64,000 nucleotides of DNA from the NCBI RefSeq assembly GCF_003610355.1, contig NZ_RAPY01000003.1:434001-498000 (forward strand). Direction: 5' to 3'. A program made the translations under genes and the position numbers. A model generated the notes under the pieces. That model did no database searches and had not been told where the DNA came from. It was given only the letters and a program-made list of their open reading frames with translations. Positions 47,187-55,681 of this stretch are shown in pieces; position 1 is the stretch's first letter; every line of letters begins with the position of its first letter. This stretch comes from Sphingobacterium detergens. GTDB taxonomy: Bacteria > Bacteroidota > Bacteroidia > Sphingobacteriales > Sphingobacteriaceae.

Positions 47187-47597
47187 ATGAAAAATCTGTC
47201 CGTTCTAGGCATTACCTCCCTGCTCGCATGTACTATGCTATTTGTTGTTTGTAAATCCGAATCCCATCTTGAAAACCCCTATAAAGAAAAAACCGAAAAG
47301 GAATTGGAAACACTTTCAAATGAAAAATACAGTAAAATTATAGCGCTTGCCAGCCCAAAAGAATGTTCCCATGCCGATGACTGGAAAATCATAGATATCC
47401 AGACCGTATGTGGTACCAATCATATCGCCTACCACCACTCCGTTGATAAGACCATCTTACAGAACATGATCAATGACTATAATAAGCTCATGGAAATATA
47501 CCAGCCCATGATGGCGCCAAGAATCAATTGCACGCCCTATCGAAAACCGCTAGATGTCATTTGCAAGGAAGGAAAGGCAACGATTAAATACGAATAA
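47187..47597 (+). CDS. small secreted protein, one copy of a Cys-rich module
   Basis: 136 aa. N-terminal hydrophobic signal with Cys15 and Cys22 (possible lipobox FVVC). Residues 60-83 read ECSHADDWKIIDIQTVC with a later AYH, and the end ICKEGKATIKYE. The same pattern, Cys-x4/5-DW..., then Cys-x2-GK near the end, occurs twice in the neighbouring 237-aa protein, so the two genes are related. No known family is recognised. The module looks disulfide-stabilised (even number of Cys). Function unknown. Confidence 0.75.
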   Translation: MKNLSVLGITSLLACTMLFVVCKSESHLENPYKEKTEKELETLSNEKYSKIIALASPKECSHADDWKIIDIQTVCGTNHIAYHHSVDKTILQNMINDYNKLMEIYQPMMAPRINCTPYRKPLDVICKEGKATIKYE

Positions 47598-47666
47598 ACC
47601 GATTCAAAATATAAACATTAAACAGATTAAAAATTTAAAAGTACCAAAAGCCCAATTTAACCAAAC

Positions 47667-48380
47667 ATGAAAAAAATAATATTTACACTCCCGATTATTG
47701 GGTTTCTACTATTTATAGCCTGCTCAAAAGACAGTTCTAAATCATATGATTATTGGTCTGAGCTAGCTAATAAAAAAGCGGAGGAGATAAGCACCCTGCT
47801 CCAATCTGTTCCCTGCACAAGTATTGAAGAGTTTGAAATTATACAACGTCCCTACTATACCTATTATCTGGTACATTCGTCACTGAAAAGCCAATTTGAA
47901 AAATTGCAGCAGGAACTGGATTATCTGCACGATGAACGGAATAAAGCGGCCGAACGCGAAGGTAAAATTTTCTATGATACACAACAATTTTCGATGCCAG
48001 TGCCCAACCCGCCCCTAGGGAAAGTCTGTGACAACGGGAAACCCAAACTCCGTTTTGCACATAACCTTTCCCTCGAAGAAGTCAACGTGGAATTACCAAA
48101 AAAATACAAAGAGCTTCAGGAATTCTATAAAGACGTTGCCTGCAGCAATCCAAACGATTGGCAAAGTCATTTTTTACGAACAGGCTGTTGTATGGAAGGA
48201 ATCGCCGTACACAAAACCCTCCGATCCAATGAGATGATAGAAAAAATCCAACTATACAATCGTCTTACCGAAAGAAAACTCAGTCTGGAAAAAACAAGCT
48301 GTCAGGGGGAATGTCCAAACATGGCAAGGCCAGTTCAATGCAGGGATGGAAAGCCATTTGTAGAAGTATTTAAATCGTAA
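47667..48380 (+). CDS. lipoprotein with two copies of a Cys-rich module
   Basis: 237 aa. Lipobox LFIAC gives Cys19. Two related halves: residues 50-130 (PCTSIEEFEIIQ, YYLVH, ending VCDNGKPKLRF) and 159-236 (ACSNPNDWQSHF, GIAVH, ending QCRDGKPFVEV). Both match the 136-aa protein encoded 69 nt upstream, so these genes arose by duplication. The first half carries a charged helix (LEKLQQELDYLHDERNKAAERE type). Not a recognised family. It ends 36 nt before recG. Confidence 0.78.
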   Translation: MKKIIFTLPIIGFLLFIACSKDSSKSYDYWSELANKKAEEISTLLQSVPCTSIEEFEIIQRPYYTYYLVHSSLKSQFEKLQQELDYLHDERNKAAEREGKIFYDTQQFSMPVPNPPLGKVCDNGKPKLRFAHNLSLEEVNVELPKKYKELQEFYKDVACSNPNDWQSHFLRTGCCMEGIAVHKTLRSNEMIEKIQLYNRLTERKLSLEKTSCQGECPNMARPVQCRDGKPFVEVFKS

Positions 48381-48416
48381 AAATTAAATTTTTCGTATTT
48401 TAGCCATTCGAGAAGA

Positions 48417-50522
48417 ATGGCTGAATTAAGTTTAATTACCCCGATAGAATACCTCAAAGGTGTAGGTCCCCAAAAGGCAGATGTGCTCAAGAAAGAGTTA
48501 CAGGTATTTACCATTGGTGACCTATTAACCCAATACCCTTTCCGTTATATCGACCGCACAGAATTCCACAAGATCCGGAAGCTGCACCCCGATATGATGG
48601 CCGCACAGGTTTTGGGACGGCTGGTTTCACTACAGCTCGTGGGAGAGAAAAGGACTAAACGGCTCGTCGGCTCATTCAAGGACGAAACCGGCTCCATGGA
48701 GCTCGTCTGGTTCCAGTCTATTCCCTGGCTCCAAAAGTCTCTGAAAGTAGGTTCAGCCTATATCATTTATGGCAAGCCCAGTGAATTTAATGGGCAGCTA
48801 TCCATCACCCATCCTGAAATGGACCTGTACAATCCGCAGGTCAAACAGGCGGGCAACATGAGCTTACAGCCCGTCTATTCCTCCACGGAGAAACTCAAAA
48901 AATTCAATTTAGACACCAAAGGCATCCAACGGTTGCAGCAGACCGCATTGGAGACTGTATTTCGGAGTATCGGAGAAACGATCCCCCAGGAAATAATGGC
49001 AAAACACCAACTGGTTTCCCACCAGCAGGCTTTAGCGTCCATTCATTTCCCGAGCAACCAAAAGGAATTGAACCAGGCAATCAAAAGGATCAAATTTGAG
49101 GAACTGTTTTTCATCCAGCTCAAACTGCTCAACAACAAACAACTGAACACCCAGAAATTCAGGGGCCAGCGCTTCAATAAGGTAGGCGAAAAGTTCAACA
49201 CTTTTTTCAATGAGCGACTTCCATTTCCGTTGACAGGTGCACAGAAACGTGTTGTTAAAGAAATCCGTATCGATACCAATACCGGCGCGCAGATGAACCG
49301 TCTTGTGCAGGGCGATGTAGGCTCCGGTAAAACGGTGGTTGCCCTGATGAGCATGCTGCTTGCAGTTGATAATGGCTTTCAGGCCTGTATGATGGCGCCG
49401 ACGGAGATCTTGGCTACACAGCATTACCATGGACTCAAACAGCTCGTCGGTGATGATCTTGTCAGCATCAAGCTGCTCACGGGATCGACCGGCACCAAAG
49501 AACGTCGGCTGATCCATCAGGCCCTCGAAGAGGGAACACTCGACATCCTGATCGGGACCCATGCATTGATTGAAGATAAGGTGCAATTCAAGAATCTTGG
49601 CTTCGTCGTTATCGATGAACAACATCGTTTTGGTGTAGAGCAGCGCGCCAAGCTCTGGCGCAAGAATGTCATCCCACCGCATATGCTGGTCATGACAGCT
49701 ACGCCCATTCCACGGACGCTAGCGATGACCATGTATGGGGATCTCGATATTTCGGTGATCGACGAACTTCCGGCAGGACGTAAACCGATTAAGACTGTAC
49801 ATTTCTTTGAAAGCTCCCGTCTGCGGATGTTTGGCTTTATGCGTGAAGAAATCGCCAAAGGCAGACAGGTCTATCTGGTATATCCCCTGATCAAAGAAAG
49901 TGAAAAACTGGATTTGATCTATCTAGAAGCAGGGCTGGAAAATTTGCAACGCGAATTTCCCCTCCCACAATATAAGATCAGTATTGTCCACGGCAAGATG
50001 CCCGTGAAGGATAAGGATTTTGAGATGCAACGCTTTGTGAAACACGAAACACAGATCATGGTGGCAACGACTGTGATTGAAGTTGGTGTCAATGTGCCTA
50101 ATGCCTCGGTCATGGTCATTGAAAACTCCGAACGATTTGGTCTCTCCCAGCTGCATCAATTACGGGGACGTGTGGGGCGTGGAGCCGAGCAGTCCTTTTG
50201 TATCCTGATGTCCGGCAATAAGCTCAGCAAAGAAGGACGCCTCCGACTGGATACCATGGTACGCACCAATGATGGCTTTGAGATTGCCGAAGTTGACCTG
50301 GAATTACGCGGTCCCGGGGATATCTCCGGTACACAACAATCCGGTGTCCTCGACCTTAAGATGGCCAATCTGGCAACAGACCAGGCCTTATTGACCGAAT
50401 GTAGAAACACTGTGATTGCCATATTCAAAGAAGACCCCACGCTTCAGAGCGAAAAAAATTATCTACTCAGAAGCTTTTTGGCCCGAAAATCAGATGGCAT
50501 TGCCTGGGACAAGATATCCTGA
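48417..50522 (+). CDS. recG: ATP-dependent DNA helicase RecG
   Basis: 701 aa, full family length. An N-terminal wedge/OB domain (GVGPQKADVLKKEL at about 16; VGSFKDETGSMELVWF) precedes the helicase motor: Walker A GDVGSGKT (about residue 299), MAPTEILATQH, DEQHRFG (motif II), TATPIPRTLAMTMYGDLD (motif III), VATTVIEVGVNVPNA and QLRGRVGRG (motif VI), then the RecG TRG region LELRGPGDISGTQQSG. It remodels stalled replication forks and Holliday junctions. Housekeeping gene. Confidence 0.97.
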   Translation: MAELSLITPIEYLKGVGPQKADVLKKELQVFTIGDLLTQYPFRYIDRTEFHKIRKLHPDMMAAQVLGRLVSLQLVGEKRTKRLVGSFKDETGSMELVWFQSIPWLQKSLKVGSAYIIYGKPSEFNGQLSITHPEMDLYNPQVKQAGNMSLQPVYSSTEKLKKFNLDTKGIQRLQQTALETVFRSIGETIPQEIMAKHQLVSHQQALASIHFPSNQKELNQAIKRIKFEELFFIQLKLLNNKQLNTQKFRGQRFNKVGEKFNTFFNERLPFPLTGAQKRVVKEIRIDTNTGAQMNRLVQGDVGSGKTVVALMSMLLAVDNGFQACMMAPTEILATQHYHGLKQLVGDDLVSIKLLTGSTGTKERRLIHQALEEGTLDILIGTHALIEDKVQFKNLGFVVIDEQHRFGVEQRAKLWRKNVIPPHMLVMTATPIPRTLAMTMYGDLDISVIDELPAGRKPIKTVHFFESSRLRMFGFMREEIAKGRQVYLVYPLIKESEKLDLIYLEAGLENLQREFPLPQYKISIVHGKMPVKDKDFEMQRFVKHETQIMVATTVIEVGVNVPNASVMVIENSERFGLSQLHQLRGRVGRGAEQSFCILMSGNKLSKEGRLRLDTMVRTNDGFEIAEVDLELRGPGDISGTQQSGVLDLKMANLATDQALLTECRNTVIAIFKEDPTLQSEKNYLLRSFLARKSDGIAWDKIS

Positions 50523-51096
50523 TTATCAACCAATCAGCACTGGCGCATTCAAATTCAAAACAAAAAGTGCTATATATTCGGTACAAACCAGATGATGGCA
50601 CTTTCAGTGCCCACAAAAATGTTCCATAAGTTGGGCATTCAATAAACTATTGGCGCAATCCAACTCCCAATATCCTCCAGGGGAGACTATCAACAGGGTT
50701 CCGCGGAACTACAGCATATCGCATGCAAGCTTTTAAGTACTATTTCACTTCCCCTGAGACCAGATGATCAAAAATAAAGTAAACAGATCGTCATAAATAA
50801 CTTATGGGTGAACAGCGCTCAATTCATTTGTATATAAAATCAAAATTATTTATTTTTGCATCATTATGAACATGATATAGAAAATATCCCCTTCTTTTAC
50901 TAGGCAAAAGATGGCGACTGACCGCTTACTTATTTTGAGTTGCCCTGGTAAGCAAATCACAAAAAACTTATTGGTTTTTCTTAAATTCACCTTTTTCAAA
51001 ACAAAAATTAAAAGTGGAAGTATGATAAGAGGCAGACGATCGCTATGAACATAGCTGAACGCGCTCCATACGCTACAATATACTTAATAGTACAAA
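50523..51096. other. intergenic region between recG and hflX
   Basis: 574 nt without a convincing gene on either strand. A short palindrome GGCACT-TTC-AGTGCC lies near 50598-50612. The right part holds the likely hflX promoter, listed separately. An unannotated small RNA is possible but nothing specific supports one. Confidence 0.5.
50828..50858 (+). promoter_or_regulatory. Bacteroidota-type promoter, probably for hflX
   Basis: TTG (50828-50830), 20 nt, TATTTTTG (50851-50858) matches the phylum consensus exactly. It would give a leader of about 230 nt before hflX, unusually long here, so a second product or a regulated leader is possible. Confidence 0.6.
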
Positions 51097-52287
51097 ATGG
51101 CCAGAATTAAAATACACGATACAGCAATAAAACCCGAAACAGCCGTCTTGGTCAGTGTGATCACCCAAGGCGTGACTGAGGCAAAAGCAAGGGAATATCT
51201 GGAAGAACTTGAATTTCTCGTACAGACAGCCGGTGGAGAGACCAAAGGCATGTTTACACAGAAATTAGCTTTTCCGGATAGAGCGACATTTGTCGGTAGC
51301 GGAAAACTTGAAGAGATCAAAGCCTATGTCGAAGCCGAAGAGATCGACATCGTTGTCTTTGACGATGAGTTATCCCCATCCCAATTACGTAACATCGAGA
51401 AAGAACTCCAACGCAAAGTCTTAGACCGTTCCAATCTGATCCTGGATATCTTTGCCCGACATGCGAAAACTGCACAGGCAAAAACCCAGGTGGAACTGGC
51501 GCAATTGCAATACCTCTTACCACGATTGACCCGCTTGTGGACTCACTTGGAGCGTCAACGCGGGGGTATCGGTATGCGTGGTCCCGGTGAATCGCAGATC
51601 GAAACCGATAGACGGATTATCTTGGACAAAATTTCGCTGTTCAAGGAAAGACTGAGAACGATTGACAAGCAGAATGAAACCCAGCGCAAAAACCGTGGCG
51701 AGATGATCCGCGTAGCTCTGGTAGGTTATACGAACGTTGGTAAATCAACGATCATGAATATGATCTCCAAATCTGACGTATTGATCGAGAACAAACTTTT
51801 TGCAACGCTGGACACTACGGTACGTAAGGTCGTTATCGACAATCTTCCGTTCCTGTTGTCCGATACGGTAGGTTTTATCCGCAAATTACCGCATCACCTG
51901 GTGGAATGTTTCAAATCTACATTGGATGAAGTCAGAGAAGCAGATGTGCTGATCCACGTGGTGGATATCTCACACCCTAACTTTGAAGACCATATTCAGG
52001 CGGTGAATGAGACATTGAAAGATCTGAAAGCTTTAGATAAGCCCGTTATTACAGTGTTCAACAAAATTGACTTGTACAAACCGGCTGTTGAAGAGGGACA
52101 CGATGGTGAAGAGGTAGAGATTACATTGGATGATTTCCGCAATTCATGGATGGCGAAAAATTCCGATCCGGCGATCTTCCTATCTGCAACAAACAAGACA
52201 AATATCGAAGAGTTCAAACAGAAACTTTACGATATCATCGTGAAGATGCACAATGAACGTTATCCATACAACAACCTGTTGTATTAA
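51097..52287 (+). CDS. hflX: ribosome-associated GTPase HflX
   Basis: 396 aa. The N-terminal HflX domain contains DDELSPSQLRNIEKEL, DRSNLILDIFARHAKTAQAK and the glycine-rich GGIGMRGPGESQIE linker. The GTPase domain has G1 GYTNVGKST (about 209-217), G3 DTVGFIRKLPHHLVE and G4 NKID. HflX splits stalled 70S ribosomes under stress. A hairpin separates it from lipB. Confidence 0.97.
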   Translation: MARIKIHDTAIKPETAVLVSVITQGVTEAKAREYLEELEFLVQTAGGETKGMFTQKLAFPDRATFVGSGKLEEIKAYVEAEEIDIVVFDDELSPSQLRNIEKELQRKVLDRSNLILDIFARHAKTAQAKTQVELAQLQYLLPRLTRLWTHLERQRGGIGMRGPGESQIETDRRIILDKISLFKERLRTIDKQNETQRKNRGEMIRVALVGYTNVGKSTIMNMISKSDVLIENKLFATLDTTVRKVVIDNLPFLLSDTVGFIRKLPHHLVECFKSTLDEVREADVLIHVVDISHPNFEDHIQAVNETLKDLKALDKPVITVFNKIDLYKPAVEEGHDGEEVEITLDDFRNSWMAKNSDPAIFLSATNKTNIEEFKQKLYDIIVKMHNERYPYNNLLY

Positions 52288-52302
52288 TTTGACAAACATG
52301 AG

Positions 52303-52327
52303 GGCGGATCGTTACTGACGATCCGTC
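52303..52327 (+). terminator. hairpin between hflX and lipB
   Basis: A 10-bp stem GGCGGATCGT / ACGATCCGTC with a 5-nt loop and a weak T-tract (CTTCTT). Probably a partial terminator within the hflX-lipB run. Confidence 0.55.
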
Positions 52328-52345
52328 TTCTTAAAAAAATAAGCA

Positions 52346-53041
52346 ATGAATAAAGTGGTGCAGTTCCAAGATTGGGGACTTGTAGACTATCAGGAAGCCT
52401 GGGACAGACAAGAGTCCATCTTCAAGGGTGTATTAGACGTCAAACACGACAATCGGGTCAATGCGACAACGACAGACACGCCAAACTACCTGATTTTCAC
52501 AGCCCACCCCCATGTCTATACCTTAGGAAAAAGCGGACACGAAGAATACCTGCTCCTGGATGAGAAAGGCCTGGAAGAAAAAGAAGCGAAGTTCTATAAG
52601 ATCAACCGTGGCGGTGATATCACCTACCATGGACCGGGTCAGATTGTGGGATATCCGATTCTGGATCTCGACAACTTTTTTACCGATATCCACCTTTATT
52701 TAAGGACATTGGAAGAAGCGATCATCCTGACCTGCGCCGATTATGGTGTTCCGGCGGGGAGATACCCCGGATTTACGGGGGTCTGGATCGAGCCAGACAA
52801 GCCCACGGCCCGCAAGATCTGCGCGATGGGCGTGCGCGCCTCACGCTGGGTCACCATGCATGGCTTCGCCTTTAACGTCAATACAGACCTGGATTATTTC
52901 AGCAATATCATCCCCTGTGGTATCGACGACAAAGACGTGACCTCATTGAAGCGAGAACTTGGTCAAGAAGTCGATATGGATGAAGTGAAGGAAAAACTTC
53001 GCGGACACATTGCCAGACTTTTTGAAATGGAAGTAATCTAG
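52346..53041 (+). CDS. lipB: octanoyl-[acyl-carrier-protein] transferase LipB
   Basis: 231 aa. The LipB signatures are clear: HPHVYTLGKSG, RGGDITYHGPGQIVGYPI, ARKICAMGVRASRWVTMHGF (catalytic Lys) and NIIPCGIDDKDVTSL (catalytic Cys). It moves octanoate from ACP to lipoyl domains in the cytoplasm. Normal length for the family; followed by a strong terminator. Confidence 0.97.
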   Translation: MNKVVQFQDWGLVDYQEAWDRQESIFKGVLDVKHDNRVNATTTDTPNYLIFTAHPHVYTLGKSGHEEYLLLDEKGLEEKEAKFYKINRGGDITYHGPGQIVGYPILDLDNFFTDIHLYLRTLEEAIILTCADYGVPAGRYPGFTGVWIEPDKPTARKICAMGVRASRWVTMHGFAFNVNTDLDYFSNIIPCGIDDKDVTSLKRELGQEVDMDEVKEKLRGHIARLFEMEVI

Positions 53042-53058
53042 CATTAGAAATCATAGAA

Positions 53059-53096
53059 ACGAACAAGGACCTGTTTTGAGCAGGTCCTTGTTCGTT
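53059..53096. terminator. bidirectional terminator after lipB
   Basis: A perfect stem CGAACAAGGACCTG / CAGGTCCTTGTTCG with a 7-nt loop between lipB (+) and the SH3 gene (-), 70 nt before the latter's stop. The flanking T-run is short. Confidence 0.75.
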
Positions 53097-53165
53097 TATG
53101 CTATCCTTAAATACAGAGAACCTCTGTAGAATACGTTTCTTTATTTAGCGTCTTACTGTGGTCGA

Positions 53166-54386
53166 CTAACAATAGTACATACAGTCGTAGCTATACAATT
53201 TACCATCTTTAAAGGTAATGATCAGTTGACCTGCATCGCCATTTTGAAGACGGTATACATGCGGCTCCTCGATCATATTTGCAGAGACCATATCGCCAAA
53301 ATGATTGATAAAATCCCTTTCCGTGTAATTGGCGTCCATACGCTCATTGCCTATCACCAAAATCTCACCATCCGTAAAGTATAGCTTATAGACCGTTCCG
53401 ACGATCTTCTTTTTGTAATTTTCTTCGAATGCCACGATCATATTCGGGGTTTTATAAAAATAACGCGGTTCCCAGCCACATTCGGGCATATCCGGTATCT
53501 CAGCCACACGCTGCATCTTCAATTGGTTCATTTGCGCATCCTTGATCTCTCCGTCCACGAGCGACACCCCTTTCCAGATAAAATGCAAATTCAGCGCCTT
53601 CATTTTCTTTTCATAGGCTTCAAAATCAGGCTTTTTATCCAGTTTACTGGCCAACAGCAATTCAAAATCAATATCGACTTTCGGATTTTCCACCCCATAG
53701 GCGGCATAAGATTCCTTCCAATAGGAAAAGGCCTGTTTTAAGTTTTTCTCCTCCCGCCAGGCCAGCTCCCGCAATCTTCCAACCTGAACCAGTTCTTTTT
53801 CTTGATCCTTACCTTTTACCGCCAAATAATCTTTCAGTACTTTATCGTAGGTCAGGACGGAACCCAAAAATTTCAATTGAACATATTCAGGGTTCTCATG
53901 AAAATGATCACCGATATACACCCAGCCATCAGGATATAAAGGAACATAATCAATGCACAGTAACTCATTGAGCGGTGCGCGGCGCACAGCGGTACTTGTC
54001 GTTGACGGCGCTTTACGGACACGTAATTCGGACACCTGCACATAATAGTGCGGGCACTGGTACCCTTCGACTCCCCGATAGAAATACTTAGCGGGCTCAC
54101 CAGCAGATTTTTTTCCGTCCATGAATTTCTTCAGCGGTTGTCGGTCGATAAATCCGATATCGCCGTTGCTGACCTGCACCTTATACTGCATGTTTGTCGA
54201 GTCGAGCAGATAAATCGGCGCTTCGGTAATAAATACCCCCAAAGGATCATTGTTATTTCCAGCCTCCCGATAGAGATAGCCCCACTTGGATGTATACACA
54301 GGCCGTTCACCCGCTGGCTGCGCCATGCTTCGGTTCACAAAACAACTGTATAGGATACAGCACAGGAGTAATACTTTTCTAAACAT
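53166..54386 (-). CDS. secreted SH3-like domain protein, function unknown
   Basis: 406 aa with a signal peptide ending near Ala22 (SMAQ). Residues about 110-175 form a bacterial SH3-like domain (YYVQVSELRVRKAPSTTSTAV.. then PDGWVYIG). An N-terminal segment (YREAGNNNDPLGVFITEAPIYLLD) may be a second SH3-like unit. The C-terminal half (MQRVAEIPDMPECGWEPRYFY onward) is a mixed alpha/beta region I do not recognise. No catalytic motif is seen. Periplasmic by its signal. Single gene. Confidence 0.75.
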   Translation of the reverse strand: MFRKVLLLCCILYSCFVNRSMAQPAGERPVYTSKWGYLYREAGNNNDPLGVFITEAPIYLLDSTNMQYKVQVSNGDIGFIDRQPLKKFMDGKKSAGEPAKYFYRGVEGYQCPHYYVQVSELRVRKAPSTTSTAVRRAPLNELLCIDYVPLYPDGWVYIGDHFHENPEYVQLKFLGSVLTYDKVLKDYLAVKGKDQEKELVQVGRLRELAWREEKNLKQAFSYWKESYAAYGVENPKVDIDFELLLASKLDKKPDFEAYEKKMKALNLHFIWKGVSLVDGEIKDAQMNQLKMQRVAEIPDMPECGWEPRYFYKTPNMIVAFEENYKKKIVGTVYKLYFTDGEILVIGNERMDANYTERDFINHFGDMVSANMIEEPHVYRLQNGDAGQLIITFKDGKLYSYDCMYYC

Positions 54387-54586
54387 ATAGCTTTATTTCT
54401 TTAAATAGCGATGCAGATATTCATCAAAGTCGGCTAAATCCCTTGAACCCCATCCCTAAGGGCAGCTCAGCATTTTTAACATAACAACAGCACCTCTGAT
54501 ACCTAACAAAAATAGGCAAAAAGAAGGCCAAGGAAATCGCTATAATCAGCTATTTAGCGAACGAAGGGTTGATCTTATTTTGGATT

Positions 54587-54958
54587 TTATTTACGATTCA
54601 GCAGTACCACCTGTCCCTCCAAAGCGGAAATTGTTTTTTCCTGCGCTTTGATCGTCTGTTCTAGCGCAGCGACCAATTGTTTGGAAACGGACGAACCTTC
54701 GGAACTGCTCGCGGCCATCTGTGGTTCAGGGCTAACGGTTTCCGCAGCGCGCATCATTTTGCCTTCGCCCATCAATAACCAAGCAGGGCTAATATCCGGA
54801 TGGCGAGTCAATATCGCAATCATTGCATCCGAACTCAGCGCTGTATTTTTCTGACCGCCCTTAAAATTGGCATAGGAGAGCCCCACATCTTTAAAAAATT
54901 CAGTTTTACTGATGCCCTTTTTTTCAGCGATCAGCAATACGCGTTCTTTTACGTTCAC
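54587..54958 (-). CDS. phage-repressor-like HTH DNA-binding protein with coiled-coil tail
   Basis: 123 aa with a GTG start (complement 54956-54958). Residues 1-65 are a lambda-repressor-like HTH: VKERVLLIAEKKGISKTEFF then VGLSYANFKGG, and DISPAWLLMGEGKM, the 'P-x-WLL-x-GEG-x-M' mark of Bacteroidota HTH proteins of this class. Residues 88-123 form a predicted coiled coil (LVAALEQTIKAQEKTISALE). It shares architecture with the protein at 55161. Upstream at 54990-55010 is AAACCAAACAACAAACCAAA, a possible autoregulatory site. Confidence 0.85.
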   Translation of the reverse strand: MNVKERVLLIAEKKGISKTEFFKDVGLSYANFKGGQKNTALSSDAMIAILTRHPDISPAWLLMGEGKMMRAAETVSPEPQMAASSSEGSSVSKQLVAALEQTIKAQEKTISALEGQVVLLNRK

Positions 54959-55160
54959 AATTATTCTACTTTTAAGACGCTATTATTTTAAACCAAACAA
55001 CAAACCAAATCTCCCGTTTGCGCAGGAGCTTATCTCTGCAAAAAAGCGAGACCCGCTAATTCCTATTGATCTCACAGCGATTGAACAACTTATTCCCATG
55101 CAAACAATAACCAAGTAGCTTCCCGTCTCGGATAAGAAAACAAAAATTTATGGTTAGAAT

Positions 55161-55574
55161 CTATTTGTTCCGTAGCGATTCAATCTCACGCTCCAACGAC
55201 AATAATAATCGCTCCAATGATATAATTGTCTTTTCTTGAGATTTAATAGTGATATTTTGTGACGAAATCAATTGCTTTAACGTATTAATCTCCCCGTTTG
55301 TGATTCTTTCCAATTCAGGAGTTAGATACGTTTCTTCATCTTCCTTAGCTAAAACAGGCTTAAGCATTTCTCCTTCTCCTTTCAATAACCACTCGGAGGA
55401 ATATTCCGGATATTTTTCGACAACACTAATCAGCCATTTAGCCTGAACATCAGTATTATTGCTAAGTGCACGTGTAAATACGCCTCTACTGGCTCCAATA
55501 GCCGATTCAAATGCTGTTACACTTAACCCCTCCCTATCAGCAATAACCTTAATTCTCGTTAAAAAAGAACTCAT
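55161..55574 (-). CDS. phage-repressor-like HTH DNA-binding protein, divergent to the HEPN operon
   Basis: 137 aa from the ATG at 55574; the longer frame begins with TTG at 55580. HTH: FLTRIKVIADREGLSVTAFE then IGASRGVFTRAL, and YSSEWLLKGEGEML as in its neighbour. The tail is a long coiled coil (ITIKSQEKTIISLERLLLSL). It is divergent from the 411-aa/HEPN operon across 107 nt that hold a 12-bp inverted repeat. Likely the local repressor or activator of that operon; inference from position. Confidence 0.85.
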   Translation of the reverse strand: MSSFLTRIKVIADREGLSVTAFESAIGASRGVFTRALSNNTDVQAKWLISVVEKYPEYSSEWLLKGEGEMLKPVLAKEDEETYLTPELERITNGEINTLKQLISSQNITIKSQEKTIISLERLLLSLEREIESLRNK

Positions 55575-55579
55575 AATCA

Positions 55580-55648
55580 ATAATTATCAATACAAAATTT
55601 GTTTTATCGAAAATTAGTGCTTAAATTAGCTTTACCATTGATAATTAT
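55580..55648. promoter_or_regulatory. inverted repeat in the divergent HTH / HEPN-operon region
   Basis: ATAATTATCAAT (55580-55591) and ATTGATAATTAT (55637-55648) are perfect inverted copies, 45 nt apart, next to the HTH start and in the promoter zone of the 411-aa gene. They are good candidates for the binding sites of the adjacent HTH protein. Confidence 0.5.
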
Positions 55649-55681
55649 AAACACATTATTTAACCAAAAAACATTCCTAGC

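Noticed and set aside
54912-55118. Plus-strand 68-aa ORF overlapping the HTH gene start.
   Set aside because: It is antisense to the HTH gene, has no recognisable family and no promoter, and its neighbourhood looks like an ordinary upstream region.
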